Positions 31,156 to 43,014 of a stretch of DNA of 64,000 nt are shown piece after piece. A model generated the notes under the pieces. That model worked only from the letters and a program-made list of their open reading frames with translations. It searched no databases and had not been told where the DNA came from. Made by a program: the position numbers and the translations under genes. The stretch is from Fragum whitleyi (Eukaryota; Mollusca; Bivalvia; Cardiida; Cardiidae), in contig OX411543.1 in assembly GCA_948146395.1 (NCBI GenBank), forward strand, positions 20,423,459 to 20,487,458. The letters run 5' to 3'. Within the stretch, counting starts at the first letter, position 1. The number at the start of each line of letters is the position of its first letter.

Positions 31156-31455
31156 TATACCTCCCTTTGAAGAAGAGGGGGTATATTGCTTTGCACTTGT
31201 CAGTAGGTTGGTCTGTCCGTAGACCGTATTATGTCTAGAGCATATCTCAAAAAGTATGCAAGCTAGAATCTTAAAACTTTCGAAGGTGGATATATCTCAT
31301 TGAGGAGAAGCGCAGTGCAGAAGAACCATAACTCTACTCATCATATTATCTGAGTTATTGCACTTTGTTGATTGACAAAGATCACCGGTAGGCTATTGAC
31401 TTGCTTTTATTGGGGGAGGGGGGGGGGGGGCTAAATGTTGTACAAACATCTCTTG
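31156..31455 (+). mobile_element. Helentron-like family D, complete
   Basis: It runs from TATACCTCCCTTTGAAGAAG, GAGGGGGTATATTGC to GTTGTACAAACATCTCTTG. It interrupts a sequence (31050-31560: GGTCGCTTTTGGGAATGGTC, then AATCTCATTAAGACGATT) that is continuous in the pogo-like MITE at 60133-60479. Confidence 0.7.
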
Positions 31456-31559
31456 GTTTTACAGAATCCTATGATGTTTGAATCATTAAGAAGAATCTCA
31501 TTAAGACGATTAAAAGGGGTTCCAATGACATAAAATTCAATAAAACGCATATTTTACAT

Positions 31560-32053
31560 GCCCATAGAAAGACAGGATGTATTATGTGATCACCCATGAC
31601 ATCCAACAGCTAGACGGTGTTAACGACTTTGTCCAGAGCATAACTTATGTCCAGTTGACTTGAAACTTGGCAGTTAAGTGCACAAGAATCAAGCTTGTAA
31701 AAATAATTTTATTCAATCAAAATCTCTGGTTTCCATGGTCTTGGAAATGTCAAAATATTGTCAAAAATCTCAGAGATGGCTTATCTTCGCCTAAACTTCT
31801 GGGCATATTTTAAACTTGGCAGGGATATTCTTAAGGTGTAGGTCTACTAAAGTTGTTAAAAGAATTCAATTCCATCGATAACTTTGTTTGCCAAGGGAAG
31901 TTAAAAAGAAAAACTGCAGTAGGACAAATTAAAGTCTGTTTCTTTTAAAACCACCCTAAATGTACATCAAACAATTTCTGGTATTTATTACATGGTTGAC
32001 AAGTTGAGTTGAATTACTCAGGTGAGTGATATAGGACCATCATGGTCCTCTTG
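31560..32053 (+). mobile_element. Helentron-like family A, 5'-truncated
   Basis: The 3' end CTCAGGTGAGTGATATAGG then ACCATCATGGTCCTCTTG at 32053 is intact. The core is diverged and the 5' end was not found. It interrupts a family B element. Confidence 0.6.
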
Positions 32054-32971
32054 TTCTTTAAAAATCTTCTCTGAAACTACTGGTCAGAATTCAACCAAAC
32101 TTTACAGGAATGATGCTTAGGACATGCTTTTTCAAATTTCCCCTTTTAATACTGATCAGGCTGTTAATTTGGATGCTAGATTCTCTTAGGACAACCAAAA
32201 AAGGGCCCCTTATGGTGAAATATGAAAAAAATCTACTCTAAAACTACTAGTCAGAATACACCAAATTTTACAGGATTGATTTCTAGGACATGCTCTCTCA
32301 GATTCCTTGTTTAATTAAGTTCTGATTTGGCTGACAGCTCTGGCTGTGGAGTCACCAAAAAGGGCCCTTCATGATGTAATATTAAAAAATCTCCTTCTTT
32401 GAAACTGCCAATCAGAATTAAACCGTACTAGAGAGGAATGATGCTTGGGACTTGCTCTTTCAGATTCCTTCTTTAATTCTTGATTGGGTTGATAACATTG
32501 GTTCTACTAAAGGTACCATATGACAAAAGTTGGAAAAAGATATCTTCTTCTCTGACACAAATTTTTGATGCAAATGATTGATGTCATGATCGTTCTTTGG
32601 ATAGACCACTCTCTGATTTTTTGGTTATCATTTTGCTATGTCATGGCAAAAGGGGCCTTTGTGATGCAACATTACATGTAACCTCAACCTGTGCATTTAT
32701 TGCCAAATGAAACTTTCATAAAATGGAACTAATCTTGTGATGGCACATATTAAACGCCATTGATATATTCTTTGTCATGGAAAAAAAAGGAACTTTTGTG
32801 TAAGATTGTTGACTTAAGATTTTTTCATTTCATGCATTAACCAACCTTGGTCTCTGATGATTATCTACTTACAAATAGATTATGACTTTTTTATGCAATT
32901 TATTAATGAATATTCATAAATCTGCTAAGTATTAAGTGCCATTGGAGCAACACTGGCCCTCTTGGGCCTTG
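32054..32971 (+). mobile_element. Helentron-like family B, 5'-truncated, 3' end present
   Basis: Repeated units begin AATCTTCTCTGAAACTACTGG. The 3' end reads GTGCCATTGGAGCAACACTGG, then CCCTCTTGGGCCTTG. Confidence 0.6.
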
Positions 32972-33359
32972 TGTTACCTTGCCTATTCATAGTCGTTGTC
33001 TCTGGTCATATAGGGGGCTATTCCAGTCGCCTGTGCGTTGGCATCTGTGTTATGCTTTGGTAAGGAATCTATGTGCTTTACTCTGTCAAGTCTCTGTGTA
33101 TGCTAAAGCTTTTGATTTTAAACTTGGTACATAATTTAGTGATATTTTAACCCTTTTCAGACTGATATCTCAGTTAAGTTTTTACATTCAACTGATGTAT
33201 ATCTGCTTTATTTCTGTTTCCACTAAAGCTATTGTTTGGAAACTTTGCAAATGCTTCTATGACCAAAATATGAGCCTCTTAGTAAAATTTCATTATAGAC
33301 AAGCAATTTTGTGTGAGTGATCAAAGATCAATTCTACAATGAAAATGATAAGAGATATT
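32972..33359. other. Intergenic, unassigned
   Basis: No supported feature; possibly the worn 5' portion of the following element. Confidence 0.35.
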
Positions 33360-33572
33360 GTGATCGTCTAATGTCTGTCATCAGTCATCCACAATTTTTT
33401 TAAACATCTCTTCCTAAACTGGAGGGCCAATCTTGATGAAACTTAGCAGTGATGTCCCTTAGGTCAAGCTCAATCAAAGTTGTTCAAATGAATAAAATCA
33501 ACCCTTAACCCTTTTCAAACAAAAAAGGAAAAAATAGGAAATTTTCTGAAATCAGAAGGCAGACGGCTTTCA

Positions 33573-34613
33573 ATTTTAGGTCCACTGGCTGAAAGCCACT
33601 TGGGCTATTGTCATGGCGTTGTGTCCGTCGTGCGTCCGTCCGTCTGTGCGTGCGTGCGTGCGTCCGGTCGTAAACTTTTCTTTAAAAATCTTCTCCTCAG
33701 AAACTACTAAATGGATTTCAACCAAACTTCACAGGAATGATCCTTGGGAGACCCTCTTTCAAAGTTGTTCAAGAAATTTTGATCCAATGAAAAACATGGA
33801 TTTAATGGGCGTGGCTAATTTCCAAATATGGTAAAAAGTGAGTTTTCTCAGATTCTAATCAATGGATACCAATGAAATTTTACATGAATGATCCTTGGCT
33901 GACCTTTTATCAGTCTACAAAAAATCATTGTGATCAGATGGAAAATGTGCATTTTATGGGCGGAGGTCATTTCTCTATATGATATATAGCTGAAACTTTG
34001 AAAATCATTTTCTCATAATGTAATGGATGGATATCAACCAAATTTCACTTGAATGATCCTTGGGTGACCTTTTATCAATCTACCAAAAATTACTGTGATT
34101 GGATGAAAAATATGCATTTTGTGGGCAGAGGTCATTTCTCTATAAGTTATATAGTGGAAACTTTGTAAATCATTTTCTCAGAATGTAACTGATGGATATC
34201 AACCAAATTTCACTTGAATGATCCTTGGGTGACCCTTTATTTGTCTACAAAAAATTATTGTGATCGGATGAAAAATATGCATTTTATGGGCGGAGGTCAT
34301 TTCTCTATATGTTATATAGTGGAAACTTTAAAAATCATTTTCTCAGAATGTAACTGATGGATAGTAACCAAATTTCACTGGAATGATCCTTGAGTGAACC
34401 TTTTTCATGCAGCGAAAAATTATTGTCATTGGATGAAAAATATGTCTTTTATGGACCAAGGTCATTTCTCTATTATGTTATATTGTAGAAACTTTGAAAA
34501 TCATTTCAACATCAGTAGAACCCAAAATATCTTAAAATCTAGTCAAACCTTAGATTTGCTATTCCAAGAATTTCAAGCCTGTGGAGCGACTCAAGCCATT
34601 CATGGCTTTCTAG
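33573..34613 (+). mobile_element. Helentron-like family B variant (B'), complete
   Basis: The 5' end TTTTAGGTCCACTGGCTGAA, GTCC/GTGC microsatellite, about five units of 160-165 bp (CATTTTCTCAGAATGTAACTG, TGGGCGGAGGTCATTTCTC), the inverted subterminal CAAGCCTGTGGAGC and the hairpin AAGCCATTCATGGCTT ending TCTAG. Confidence 0.78.
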
Positions 34614-34721
34614 TTGGTATGTAGCATCACCTAGTGGACCTCTACAAAGTTTGTTCATATCAAGACCCTTGGGTCATATTTAGGCTTTGCCCAGGTGCAT
34701 CCCTTTTTACATAATATCAAA

Positions 34722-35564
34722 CTAAAAAGCCATGAATGGCTTGAGTCACTCCACAGGCTTGAAATTCTTGAAATAGCAAATCTAAGTTTTGACTAGATTT
34801 TTAGATATTTTGAGTTCTACTGATGTTGAAATGAAGTTTCCACTATATATAACATATAGAGAAATGACCTCCGCCCATTAAAGACATATTTTTCATCCAA
34901 TGACAATAATTTTTGGTTGCATGATAATGGGTCACCCAAGGATCATACCAATAAAGTTTGATTGATATCCATCAGTTACATTCTGAAGTTTCTACTATAT
35001 AACATACAGAAAAATGACCTCCGCCCAAAAAATACATATTTTTAATCCGATCACAATATTTTTTGGTACACTGATAAAGGATCTCTCAAGGATCACTCCA
35101 GTGAAATTTGGTTGATATCCATCAATCAGAATCTTAGAAAATGGTTTTCAAAGTTTTCACTATAAATCATCTAGAGAAATGACCTCCGCCCATAAAATAC
35201 ATATTTTTCATCAGATCACAATAATTTTTGGTAAACTGATAAAGGGTCACTTAAGGATCATTCATTTAAAATTTAATTGGTATCCATCGATTAGAAACAG
35301 CAAAAACTCACTTTTTTACTATATTTGGAAATTAGCCACAGCCACCTCCCTTAAAATCCATGTTTTTCCTTGGATCCAAATTTTTGAACAACTTTGAAAG
35401 AGGGTCACCCAAGGATCATTCCTGTGAAGTTAGGTTGAAATTCATCCAAAAGTTTCTGAGGAGAAAATTTTTAAAGAAAAAGTATACGACCAGACACACA
35501 TTAGGACGGACAACACAACACCATGACAATAGCCCCAGTGGCTTTCAGGCAGTGGAGCTAAAAA
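34722..35564 (-). mobile_element. Helentron-like family B', complete, inverted relative to its neighbour
   Basis: The same ends in reverse: AAGCCATGAATGGCTT and CTCCACAGGCTTG at the left, GCAGTGGAGCTAAAAAC at the right. It faces the copy at 33573-34613 across 108 bp. Confidence 0.78.
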
Positions 35565-36536
35565 CAAAAATCGTGACAAAATCTTTAAAGTCTTCTTCTC
35601 TGAAACTAGAAGGCAGACAGCTTTCATATTTTGCATGAAGCATCATCTAGTGGACTTCTATCAAGTTTGTTCATATCAAGACCATATGGTTATATTTGGG
35701 CTCCTACCAGGCCCATCCCCTTTTACATAGAATCAAAGAGCAAAAACCTTCAAAAAATTTCTTCTCTGAAACCAGAAGGCAGACAGCTATTATATTTAGC
35801 ATGTAGCATCATCTTCTGGACCTTAATCAAGTATGTTCATATTAAGACCCTGGGGTCATATTTGGGCTCTTTCATATTTTGTAGGTAGCATTATCTAGTG
35901 GAAATCAAGTTTGTTCATATTAAACCCCTGGGGTAAAACCTTGGTGTACCCCATTTTACACAGAAACAAAGTGCAAAACTTTTAAAAAATACTCAATGAA
36001 ACCAGAAGGCAAGGAGCCTTTATACTTGGCATGTAGCATCATCTAGTGAACCTTTACCAATTTTGTTCCTATCATACCCCTGGGGTCGGATAGGCTCAGC
36101 ATAGGAACACAGGGCTTTTTTCTAGTAATTTGGAAGGGGCCTTAGTCTGTTCATTTTGGGAAATTTAAGCGCACTATTCAAAAGAATTAGGAAAAATAAT
36201 TTCAATAAAAAAAGTTATAAAAGTGAGATTCACGTATTATTTTCAAGATGAATTGATAAATAAGTATATTTTAGGGTCTTATCAGTGATGAAATTAATAT
36301 AAAAACAAATTTTGAAGAAAATAAATCACAACAATGAAAAGAATTAATTTACAAAGAAATAGAGCAAGAAACGATTAAACAAACATCTTTGCTGAAAACA
36401 TTCCATGGAATTGATCTTGTATAGAAATCATCTTCTTGTTGACATCTGCCTACTTATGGATGTTCAAGGGGTGGAAGAAACTCAGTCGAGCGATCTAGTA
36501 CCATCAAGGTCATCTTGTACAACTTAATTATTAGAC

Positions 36537-36832
36537 CTAACATGGTAGGTAGTATGGAAAATTTGTGACTCTTTTCTTAGCAACTATGAAATAAAGCAAC
36601 TTGAAATTTGGTATGCTATATATTTGAAATTGTAGTATTACATTGATTTCATAGCTAAATGGAAATACCCTTATTTTGTTTTTTTTCTGTGACTGATGTT
36701 TACCAACATGCCCCCCTTCACTATGGTAAAAGCCCTTGCTGTAACAGATGTACCCACCAACATGCCCTTTTACTATGGAAAAAGCCCTGGCTGTGACAGA
36801 TGGACCCACCAACATGCCCCTTCACTATGGTA
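36537..36832. repeat. About 53-bp tandem repeat, left part
   Basis: From about 36700 the unit CACCAACATGCCCC, TTCACTATGG, AAAAGCCCTGGCTGTGACAG is repeated three times up to the insertion at 36833, and continues at 37944-38015. Confidence 0.65.
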
Positions 36833-37946
36833 CAAGAGGACCATGATGGTCCTAGATCGCTCACCTGAATCTATTTGACCCCTAGTGCATCACATCGATT
36901 AAATAGGCATATGTCATTAAGGAGATAATTTCTACATAAAACCAACTTTCATGACGTTTCTGCCAAAATTATGGCAACTAGAGTTATAACAAGAAAATTA
37001 TCATTAAGACCCCTTTTCCTGTGATATGGCATGGATCCTTCCCATTTTCAAAAGGCTTCAACCATTGTGACCTGACCAACATTCTGACCAAGTTTCATGA
37101 AGATGGGGCAATATTTGTGGCATCTAGAGTGTAAACAAGAAAATTGTAATTAAAGCCCCTTTTCCTGTGATATGGCACAGATCCTTTCCATTTTCAATAG
37201 GGTTAATCCTTGTGACCTGGAGAACATTCTGACCAAGTTTCATGAAGATTGGACAATATTTGTGGCCTCTAGAGTGTAAATAAAAAAAATGTCTTTAAGG
37301 CCCCTTTTCCCGTGATATGACATGGATCCTTCCATGTTTCAATAGGATTCATACTTGTGACATGGAGAACATTCTGACCAAGTTTCATGATGAATGGTCC
37401 ATATTTGTGGCCTCTATAGTGTAAACAAGAACATTGTCTTAAAGGCCCCTTTTCCCTTGATATGGCACGGATCCTTCCCATTTTCAATAGGGTTAATCCT
37501 TGTGAACTGGAGACCATTCTGACCAAGTTTCATGATGATTGGACCATATTTGTGGCCTCTATAGTGTAAACAAGAAAATTGTCTTTAAGGCCCCTTTTCC
37601 CTTGATATGGCATGGATCCTTCCCATTTTCAATAGGGTTTATCCTTGTGACCTGGAGACCATTCTGACCAAGTTTCATGATGATTGGACCATATTTGTGG
37701 CCTCTAGAGTGTAAACAAGAAAATTGACTTTTAGGCCCCTTTTCCCGTGATATGGCATGGATCCTTCCCATTTTCAATAGGGTTAATCCTTGTGACCTGA
37801 AGATAATTCTGACAAAGTTTCATGATGATTGGTCCATAATTGTGGCCTCTAGAGTGTAAACACTTAAATTGTTGAAGTCTGACGACGGACATCCAATGAT
37901 CACAAAAGCTCACCTTGAGCACGATGTGCTCAGGTGAGCTAAAAAG
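36833..37946 (-). mobile_element. Helentron-like family A, complete, inside the 53-bp repeat
   Basis: The left edge is CAAGAGGACCATGATGGTCC with the inverted GCTCACCTGAATC; the right edge is GCTCAGGTGAGCTAAAAA. Six or seven core units of about 145 bp (GGCCTCTAGAGTGTAAACAAG) lie between. Confidence 0.8.
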
Positions 37947-38256
37947 CCCTGACTATGACAGATGGACCCACCAACATGCAGCTTTACTATGGAAAAAGCC
38001 CTGACTGTGACAAGCACTCGGTGAGGTTATATGTCAGTTTATGACAAGCTTGCTTTGACATAATTTTGGTCAAAGTGTAGTTCATAAGCAATTGTGTAAC
38101 AATTTTTCTTTTCTTTTTTTTCCATGGATGCTTTTTTGAAAGCCCAAGATATTGATAGGAATGTGCTGCTGAACTACTCTTATTGGGGGTAGGAGCATTC
38201 TGAACACAACTCGGCCAAACTCACAATCGGATGTACATAGGGGGACTATTTTTATA
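37947..38256. other. End of 53-bp repeat, then unassigned
   Basis: AGCCCTGACTATGACAGATG continues the 53-bp repeat to about 38015. The remainder is unassigned. Confidence 0.5.
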
Positions 38257-39443
38257 CTAGAAAGCCATGAATGGCTTGAGTCGCTCCACAGGCTTGAAAT
38301 TCTTGTAAAAGCAAATAAATGTTTTAACTAGACTTTTAGATATAAGGGGTTCTACTGATGTTGAAAATGATTTTCAAAGTTTCAACTATATAAAAGATAG
38401 AGAAATGACCTCTGCTATTAAAAGACATATTTTTCATCAAATCAAAATAATTTTTGGCTGCATGATAATGGGTCACCCAAAGATCATACCAAAAATGTTT
38501 GATTGATATCCATCAGTTACATTCTGAAATTATGATTTTCATAGTTTCCACTATTTAACATATTGAGAATTGACCTCCACCCATAAAATGTACATTTTTC
38601 ATCCAATCAAAATAATTTTTGGTACACTGATAAAGGGTCTCTCAAGGACCATTCCAGTGAAATTTAGTTGATATCCAAAAAATCAGATTCTGAGAAAATG
38701 ATTTGCAAATTTTCCACTATATAACATATAGAGAAATGACCTCTGCCCATAAAATGCATATTTTTCATCCAATCAAAATAATTTTTGGTGCACTGATAAA
38801 GGGTCACTCAAGGATGATTCCATAGAAATTTGGTTGATATCTATCAGTTACATTCTGAGAAAATGATTTACAAAGTTTTCACTCTATAACATATGACCTC
38901 CGCCCATAAAATGCATATTTTTCATCCAATCACAATGATTTTATGTAGACTTATAAAGGGTCACTCAAGGATCATTCCAGTGAAATTTGGTTGATATCCA
39001 TCCGTCACATTCTGAGAAAATGATTTTCAAAGTTTCCACTATATAACATATAGAGAAATGACCTCCGCCCATAATATGCATATTTTCCATCCGATCATAA
39101 TGATTTTTTGTAGTCTGATAAAAGGTCACCCAAGGATCATTCATGTAAAATTTAATTGGTATCCATTGATTAGAATCTGAGAAAACTCACTTTTTACCAT
39201 ATTTGGATATAAGCCACGCCCATTAAATCCATGTTTTTCATTGGATCAAAATTTCTTGAACAACTTTGAAAGAGGGTCACCCAAGGACCTCTCCTGTGAA
39301 GTTTGGTTGAAATCCATTTAGTAGTTTCTGAGGAGAAGATTTTTAAAGAAAAGTTTATGACTGGACGCATGGACGGACGGACGCACGATGGACACAACGC
39401 CATGACAATAGCCCCAGTGACTTTCAGCCAGTGGAGCTAAAAA
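38257..39443 (-). mobile_element. Helentron-like family B', complete
   Basis: The left edge is CTAGAAAGCCATGAATGGCT, then CTCCACAGGCTTG. The right edge is CAGCCAGTGGAGCTAAAAA after a GTCC-type microsatellite. Six or seven core units. Confidence 0.8.
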
Positions 39444-39605
39444 TTACGGGAAAACCATGGAAAAAACTTGATGATGTCAGTTTAAATGGCGTTAGCCCTG
39501 GAAACTTTGAATGAAAACATTCGACGTTGCCAAAGCTACTTATTTACGTCACTGATGTGAAACCATGGTATCCTTTTATAAATATCTTTAGATTCTTAAA
39601 TAACG

Positions 39606-39665
39606 GCTGAAAAATCTTAATTTTTGAGAATGATTTGTCATTCTCAAAAATTAAGATTTTTCAGC
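39606..39665. repeat. Perfect palindrome, 28-bp arms
   Basis: Positions 39606-39633 and 39638-39665 are exact reverse complements around TTTG. The arm begins GCTGAAAAATCTTAA and ends TTGAGAATGA. Confidence 0.95.
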
Positions 39666-40045
39666 TGCTATTTACTGTAAAAATATCAATCTAATGTTTG
39701 GTGCCGGTTGTTTCTGCGCTTGCTTTTCTTACACTTACGCCTAACAAAATGCACAATTTTGTTACATACTCATCCGCCTTATATACATCTGAGGTCTGTT
39801 GCAGTTTACGGAAAGCGCTTAGTGATGTTCCGAAATGGGGGTAGGAGGCTGGCAGACAGATCTTGCTGAGGTATAGTTGGAAATTCTTTTCTCATGGATA
39901 AAATACTACAGCAAAGGCAATAGTTTGAATATTCTTTAATAATGACATAACAGCTTAACCATGCAATTTAAAATATATAAAGTATAATATAACAAATGAT
40001 AAACAATATAAATCAAGAACCCAACATGTAGATGCCAAAAAGTGA
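39666..40045. other. Intergenic, unassigned
   Basis: No supported feature. Confidence 0.35.
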
Positions 40046-40160
40046 ACAAGGGGCCAAAGAGGGCCTGTATTGCTCCACTAGCTTTCAAAAATCTCCATGG
40101 GAAACTCAGTCAGATATGGAAGTTTACAAGGAAATTAGTGAAGAGCCCAAAAGATGGACA
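40046..40160 (-). mobile_element. Helentron-like family B, 3' fragment
   Basis: CAAGGGGCCAAAGAGGGCCT, then GTATTGCTCCACTAGC is the reversed family B 3' end. The core is lost. Confidence 0.5.
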
Positions 40161-41439
40161 GAAAGCAAGGGCGTAGCACCCATAAAGCACATTACTTACA
40201 GTGTGTAATACAAATAAATCCTCTTTCGTAAAATGTCCTTGATGAATGATCATAACATCAAAACTACAGCTTATTCAAGCTGTACTTACGATGGTTTGAT
40301 AATTCACCAATGCTCAAATAATAGAAAAGGGGAGTGGACAGTGGGCATTCATCTTTTGTCACGGTTCTCATTATTACCTTTATTCTTTACGATTCGTATA
40401 TTCTATGTTGATCACCTTCTGAGTGTATATAGATTTCAAAGTCCTAGTTACACCTAATGAAAGTGTACGCACAGCTGGAAAAATTGATTGCAGGTAAGTA
40501 ACAAACCCGTCCAGAATTGTGATGCTGAAAATCAAAGGCCAATATAAGCCCAAAGTGCTGAACCACTGAGCAAAGGAATTTGCCTTGACATAGGGGTACC
40601 TAGGACTTTGAAATCCATATGCACTTAGAAGGTGACAACCAAAGAAATATTTTGGATTAAGGCAATATGTGGACTGTGACAAAAGATGCATGCCCCCTGT
40701 CTTTTCTTTTTATAATTTTAGCGTTGGCGAATAACCAAAACATTGTAACTACAGCTTAAAAGCTGTAGTTTCCATGTTATGATCTTTCATCAACTATGTT
40801 TTTCAGCAGAGAATTATTTCTTTTATGCACTAGTGTAAATTGTGTAATGGGAGTTAAACCCTTGCTTGAAGTATAGCTCTATAGCCTTCATTGGCCTGTT
40901 ACATGTTTTTCAACTTCTTGGTTTGTCCATTTGAAATTTTGAATTTGGATCCAAATGAAAAAAAATAAACAAAAAAACTATAGAACAGTCCCTGAATCTT
41001 TTCAGTTATGTCTATTTTTTATACTTGAGAAAATATTGTGGAAGAGAAGAAATTGCAAGCAACATTTTCCAACATAAAGGATGTTTTCAGTTCATATTGC
41101 ACCCACTTTCAATTTCTGTCTGCCACTACTTTCAAACTGGACTAGTCTAAAATTATGGAAATGATTTCAGAGATAAAGACTGATTTGTTTATTTCATTGA
41201 GGTATGAAAATAAAAACCTAATCACAATGTATGAATACACAAAGCGGAAACATACATGAGTGTAATAAGGTTTTTAAATTCATACTTCTATAAAATCCAG
41301 AAACAACAATCCAACAAACTTCTTCATATCTATTACTTTAGTATCATGAAGCAAAAATGTAAAGATTCGTTAGTTAAGAAACAGAAACAGAATGGAACAA
41401 CTTTTTACGGAAGCTGAAAAAACAACTGCATAATAAAAA
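40161..41439. other. Intergenic with palindromic repeats
   Basis: AACTACAGCTTATTCAAGCTGTACTTACG at 40262-40290 (given in two parts) and AACTACAGCTTAAAAGCTGTAGTTT at 40751-40775 are related short palindromes, also seen perfect at 56347-56395. 41030-41075 has a fragment of the GAAGAAATTGC hairpin family. Confidence 0.45.
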
Positions 41440-41940
41440 CAAGAGGACCATGGTGGTCTTAGATCGCTCACCTGAGTCTTTTTGACCCCTGGGACGTCAC
41501 ATCAATTAAATAGGCAGATGCCATAAAGAAGATAATATAAAACCACGTTTCATGAAGTTTTTGCGAAAAAATGGCTGAGCAAAAACATAAAGAAAATTAT
41601 CATTAAAGCCTCTTTTCCTATGATATGGCATAGATCCTTAGAGTTTTCAAAAAGGTTCATCATTAAGGCCCTTTTGCCCGTGATATGGCATGGATCTTTC
41701 TGACCAAGTTTCATGAAGATTGGGCTATATTTGAGGTCTCAAGAGCGTAAACATGAAAGTTATGTTTAAGGCACCTTTTTCCATGATATGGCATTGATCT
41801 ATCCCTTTTTCAATAGGGTTCATCCTTGTGACTTGGCAAACATTCAGACCAAATTTCATAAAGATTTGACAATATTTGTGGCCTCTAGAGTGTAAACAAG
41901 AATATTGTCAATAAGGCCCCTTCCCCAGGCGAGCTAAAAA
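41440..41940 (-). mobile_element. Helentron-like family A, short copy
   Basis: It runs from CAAGAGGACCATGGTGGTC and GCTCACCTGAGTC at the left to CCAGGCGAGCTAAAAA at the right, with about two core units. Confidence 0.75.
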
Positions 41941-42002
41941 TATAACCAGTTTTTCAGGCAATCAGAATACATGAATTTTGATGGACACAACTTAAATTGA
42001 AT

Positions 42003-42316
42003 AAGAGATGCTTGTAAAACATTGATGCCCCCCCCTTATAAGCAGGTCAATAGCCTATTCTTTATCAATCAACAAAGGGCAACAACTCATAAAATATGAT
42101 GAGTAGAGTTATGGTTCTTGTGCACTGCATTTCTACTCAATTAGATCTATCCACCTGTGAAGTTTCATGATCTAGCTTTCATACTTTTTGAGATATGCTC
42201 TGGACAAAAATACAGTCTACTGACCGATTGATTAACCAATTGATTGACTGAATGACCGACCAACCAACCGACAAGTGCATAGCAACATACCCCCTCTTCA
42301 TTGAAGGGAGGCATAA
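42003..42316 (-). mobile_element. Helentron-like family D
   Basis: The left (3') end GATGCTTGTAAAACATTGAT has the hairpin; the right (5') end is CTTCATTGAAGGGAGGCATA. Confidence 0.65.
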
Positions 42317-42503
42317 AAGAATGATGAGTAGAGTTTTGATTATTGTGCACTGTCCTTCTCCTAAGCAAGATCTATCCACCTGTGAAGTTTCATAATTCTA
42401 GCTTGCATACTTTTTGAGATATGCTGCAGACAAAAAAGGTCTATGGATGGACTGACCTACATTTGCAAAGCAATATAACCCCCTTCTTTAAAGGGGGGCA
42501 TAA
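42317..42503 (-). mobile_element. Helentron-like family D, 3'-truncated, next to BCAR3 stop
   Basis: Its 5' end, read on the minus strand, is TTATGCCCCCCTTTAAAGAA, then GGGGGTTATATTGC. It starts 11 nt downstream of the BCAR3 stop codon, so the 3' UTR runs into it. Confidence 0.7.
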
Positions 42504-42513
42504 TTATAAAAGG

Positions 42514-43014
42514 TTAGACAGCTGTTCCATCATCATCTTCCCGCTCTATTTTCTCTGAATAAACCGTCAATAATTTGTTAAACTTATTATGCCGTTCCGT
42601 CCTATTTACACCTGCCCCTTTAAATCCCCACAAAAATTTCAGATGAAATTCTGTACGAAACATTTCACACTTTTCCCTGTCTATTGGTAAATCTTTTATC
42701 ACTGATTCTCCAACGACTTTATACACGCCACATTGTGCAGTTATGACGCGAGCCATGTCCAAATGAATCAACATTATATCTAAACTGCTGTTCAAATCTG
42801 CATTGTTCAATTCTTGGAAAAGTTCCTCGGAATTTTCTGGTTCAAGGAATTGGACTAAAGGTGTAATGCTAGGAATGGAGATGTCCTGTACAGCAAGAGC
42901 TCCACTTCCATCATTCAGCATTCTGTAGGACGATTTGAGTTTGGTGTCGAAAACAAATGCGCTGTTTGTGTGGCTCTGTCGAAGCACCATCCAAGTGTCT
43001 CGTAATCGCTGAAT
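42514..43014 (-). CDS. BCAR3: BCAR3 terminal exon: Cas-binding C terminus
   Basis: This 501-nt exon follows TTTCTGCAG. It begins IQRLRDTWMVLRQSHTNSAF and ends EREDDDGTAV then TAA. The FRTEFHLKFLWGFKGAGVN and RTERHNKFNKLL stretches match the part of NSP proteins that packs against the Cas FAT domain. The four residues before I in the open frame are intron. Confidence 0.93.
   Translation of the reverse strand: MQRLRDTWMVLRQSHTNSAFVFDTKLKSSYRMLNDGSGALAVQDISIPSITPLVQFLEPENSEELFQELNNADLNSSLDIMLIHLDMARVITAQCGVYKVVGESVIKDLPIDREKCEMFRTEFHLKFLWGFKGAGVNRTERHNKFNKLLTVYSEKIEREDDDGTAV

Larger units (their letters stand above)
33360..36516 (+). mobile_element. Helentron-like family I, carrying two nested family B elements
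   Basis: The sequence flanking the two insertions is one tandem-repeat element with units containing CTCTGAAACCAGAAGGCAGAC, GTAGCATCATCTAGTGGAC and TTGTTCATATCAAGACCC (33530-33572, 34614-34721, 35565-36120). The 3' end near 36480-36516 resembles family A (AGCGATCTAGTACCATCAAG, then GTCATCTTG). 36120-36430 is AT-rich and unassigned. Confidence 0.5.

Noticed and set aside
42165..42379. Overlapping 66-67-codon open frames rich in VNQ/SVN
   Set aside because: They read through a family D element and its GATTGACTGA-type simple sequence; no domain is present.
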